DNA from: an uncultured bacterium
GTDB lineage: Bacteria; Bacillota; Clostridia; Oscillospirales; Butyricicoccaceae
Assembly: GCA_905215125.1 (NCBI GenBank)
Contig: CAJMOV010000110.1
Coordinates: 1 to 6,669, forward strand
Length of the DNA stretch: 6,669 nt
Direction: 5' to 3'
The notes under the pieces are model-generated. The model worked only from the letters and a program-made list of their open reading frames with translations. It was not told the origin of the DNA and made no database searches. How positions within the stretch are numbered: position 1 is the stretch's first letter; each line of letters begins with the position of its first letter. A program made the translations under genes and the position numbers. This document shows, piece by piece, positions 6,116-6,669 of the stretch.

Positions 6116-6669
6116 TTACCGCAGCCAGCTGGGCTTTTGCCGCAGGATAAAGCCGCAGACAAACCCCAGGCAAGTCAGGCTGATAGCAACCGATGTTCCG
6201 CCGTAGCTGAAGAAGGGTAGCGTCAGCCCGATGACCGGCATAATGCCGGCGCACATGCCGATGTTGATGAGGGTCTGCACCATCAGCATTCCGCCTACGC
6301 CAATGCACATGAGCCGGGAAAATAGGTCGCTGGCCCGCGTCGAATCGTAATAGATGCGCAGCACAATGGCGGTCAGCAGCAAAATAATGGCGACACAGCC
6401 GATAAAGCCCCATTCCTCGCCCGCAGTAGCAAAGATAAAGTCGGTGTGCTTGGCCGGCAGGCCGGAAGAAGCCTGGGTCATTCGGCCGCTTAAAAAACCT
6501 TCTCCGGCTATCTGGCCGGATCCTATGGCCATCATGCCTTGTTTACCTTGATAAGCATGTTTTTCGGACAATTCGGGTTCAAAGACGACGAGGATGCGCA
6601 GACGCTGGTAATCAGGCAGATAAGGCCACACCACTGCCAGGCTGACGCAGGCTGTCACTGTCAGCCCCC
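6116..6669 (-). CDS. rodA: RodA-type SEDS peptidoglycan glycosyltransferase, C-terminal part
   Basis: The C-terminal part of a FtsW/RodA/SpoVE family integral membrane protein; the frame is open through the right edge at 6669, so the N-terminus lies outside the window. The family polymerises lipid II into glycan strands, RodA for side-wall elongation together with a class B penicillin-binding protein. About 184 residues are visible. They include AIGSGQIAGEGF, GRMTQASSGLP, then HTDFIFATAGEEWGFIG with the conserved Asp near 6441, hydrophobic membrane segments, and the family signature PVIGLTLPFFSYGGTS around 6238-6191. The TQ motif before the conserved LPxxHTDFIF and the GEEWG segment favour RodA over FtsW; SpoVE or another paralogue cannot be excluded. 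The protein ends QKPSWLR followed by TAA at 6118-6116. It is followed, in the same direction, by the response regulator 145 bases away. Confidence 0.88.
   Translation of the reverse strand, partial: GLTVTACVSLAVVWPYLPDYQRLRILVVFEPELSEKHAYQGKQGMMAIGSGQIAGEGFLSGRMTQASSGLPAKHTDFIFATAGEEWGFIGCVAIILLLTAIVLRIYYDSTRASDLFSRLMCIGVGGMLMVQTLINIGMCAGIMPVIGLTLPFFSYGGTSVAISLTCLGFVCGFILRQKPSWLR

Noticed and set aside
5365..6150. Long plus-strand open frame (261 codons) opposite the response regulator
   Set aside because: It is antisense to an unmistakable OmpR-family gene, its product is Gln/Arg/His-rich with no recognisable domain, and it has no convincing ribosome binding site.
1..6669. CRISPR arrays, tRNA or rRNA genes, insertion sequences, attachment sites
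   Set aside because: No regularly spaced repeats, cloverleaf-like sequences, rRNA motifs, transposase frames or paired terminal repeats were seen on either strand.

Overview
The window reads as a chromosomal segment of a moderately GC-rich Firmicute, most likely a gut-type member of the class Clostridia. This is inferred from strong AGGAGG-type ribosome binding sites, the use of GTG and TTG starts, near-consensus housekeeping promoters, U-tract terminators, and the gene families present: an HD-domain CCA-adding enzyme, an RpiR/SIS regulator, a VanR/VanS-type two-component pair, a YrvL-like membrane protein and a RodA-type SEDS protein. Genus cannot be decided from the sequence alone. No mobile element, CRISPR array, rRNA or tRNA is visible.

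Layout: one gene, cca, runs rightward (68-1417). Everything else runs leftward. Read in the leftward direction from the right edge, the order is: the C-terminal part of a rodA-like gene (6669-6116, N-terminus outside the window), a response regulator (5970-5269), its histidine kinase (5294-3204, overlapping the regulator by 26 nt), an intrinsic terminator (3191-3164), a small four-helix membrane protein resembling YrvL (3100-2666) with its own extended -10 promoter, and an RpiR-type regulator (2423-1512) with a near-consensus promoter. cca and the RpiR gene converge on a hairpin at 1451-1485 with T-rich tracts on both sides, which can stop transcription from either direction.

Functions: cca makes or repairs tRNA 3' ends. 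The two-component pair is an envelope-sensing system of the VanRS subclass, with no recognisable target gene beside it other than the flanking rodA-like and YrvL-like genes. The RpiR protein is expected to sense a phosphosugar or a similar ligand, but no metabolic gene is adjacent, so its regulon lies elsewhere or it mainly controls itself. The gene content is mostly ordinary. The points worth a second look are non-coding: an imperfect 13-bp inverted repeat just upstream of the response regulator, nested palindromes over the -10 of the RpiR promoter, a perfect 10-bp-arm hairpin without a U-tract after the YrvL-like gene, and a strong GC-rich hairpin at the left edge before cca.
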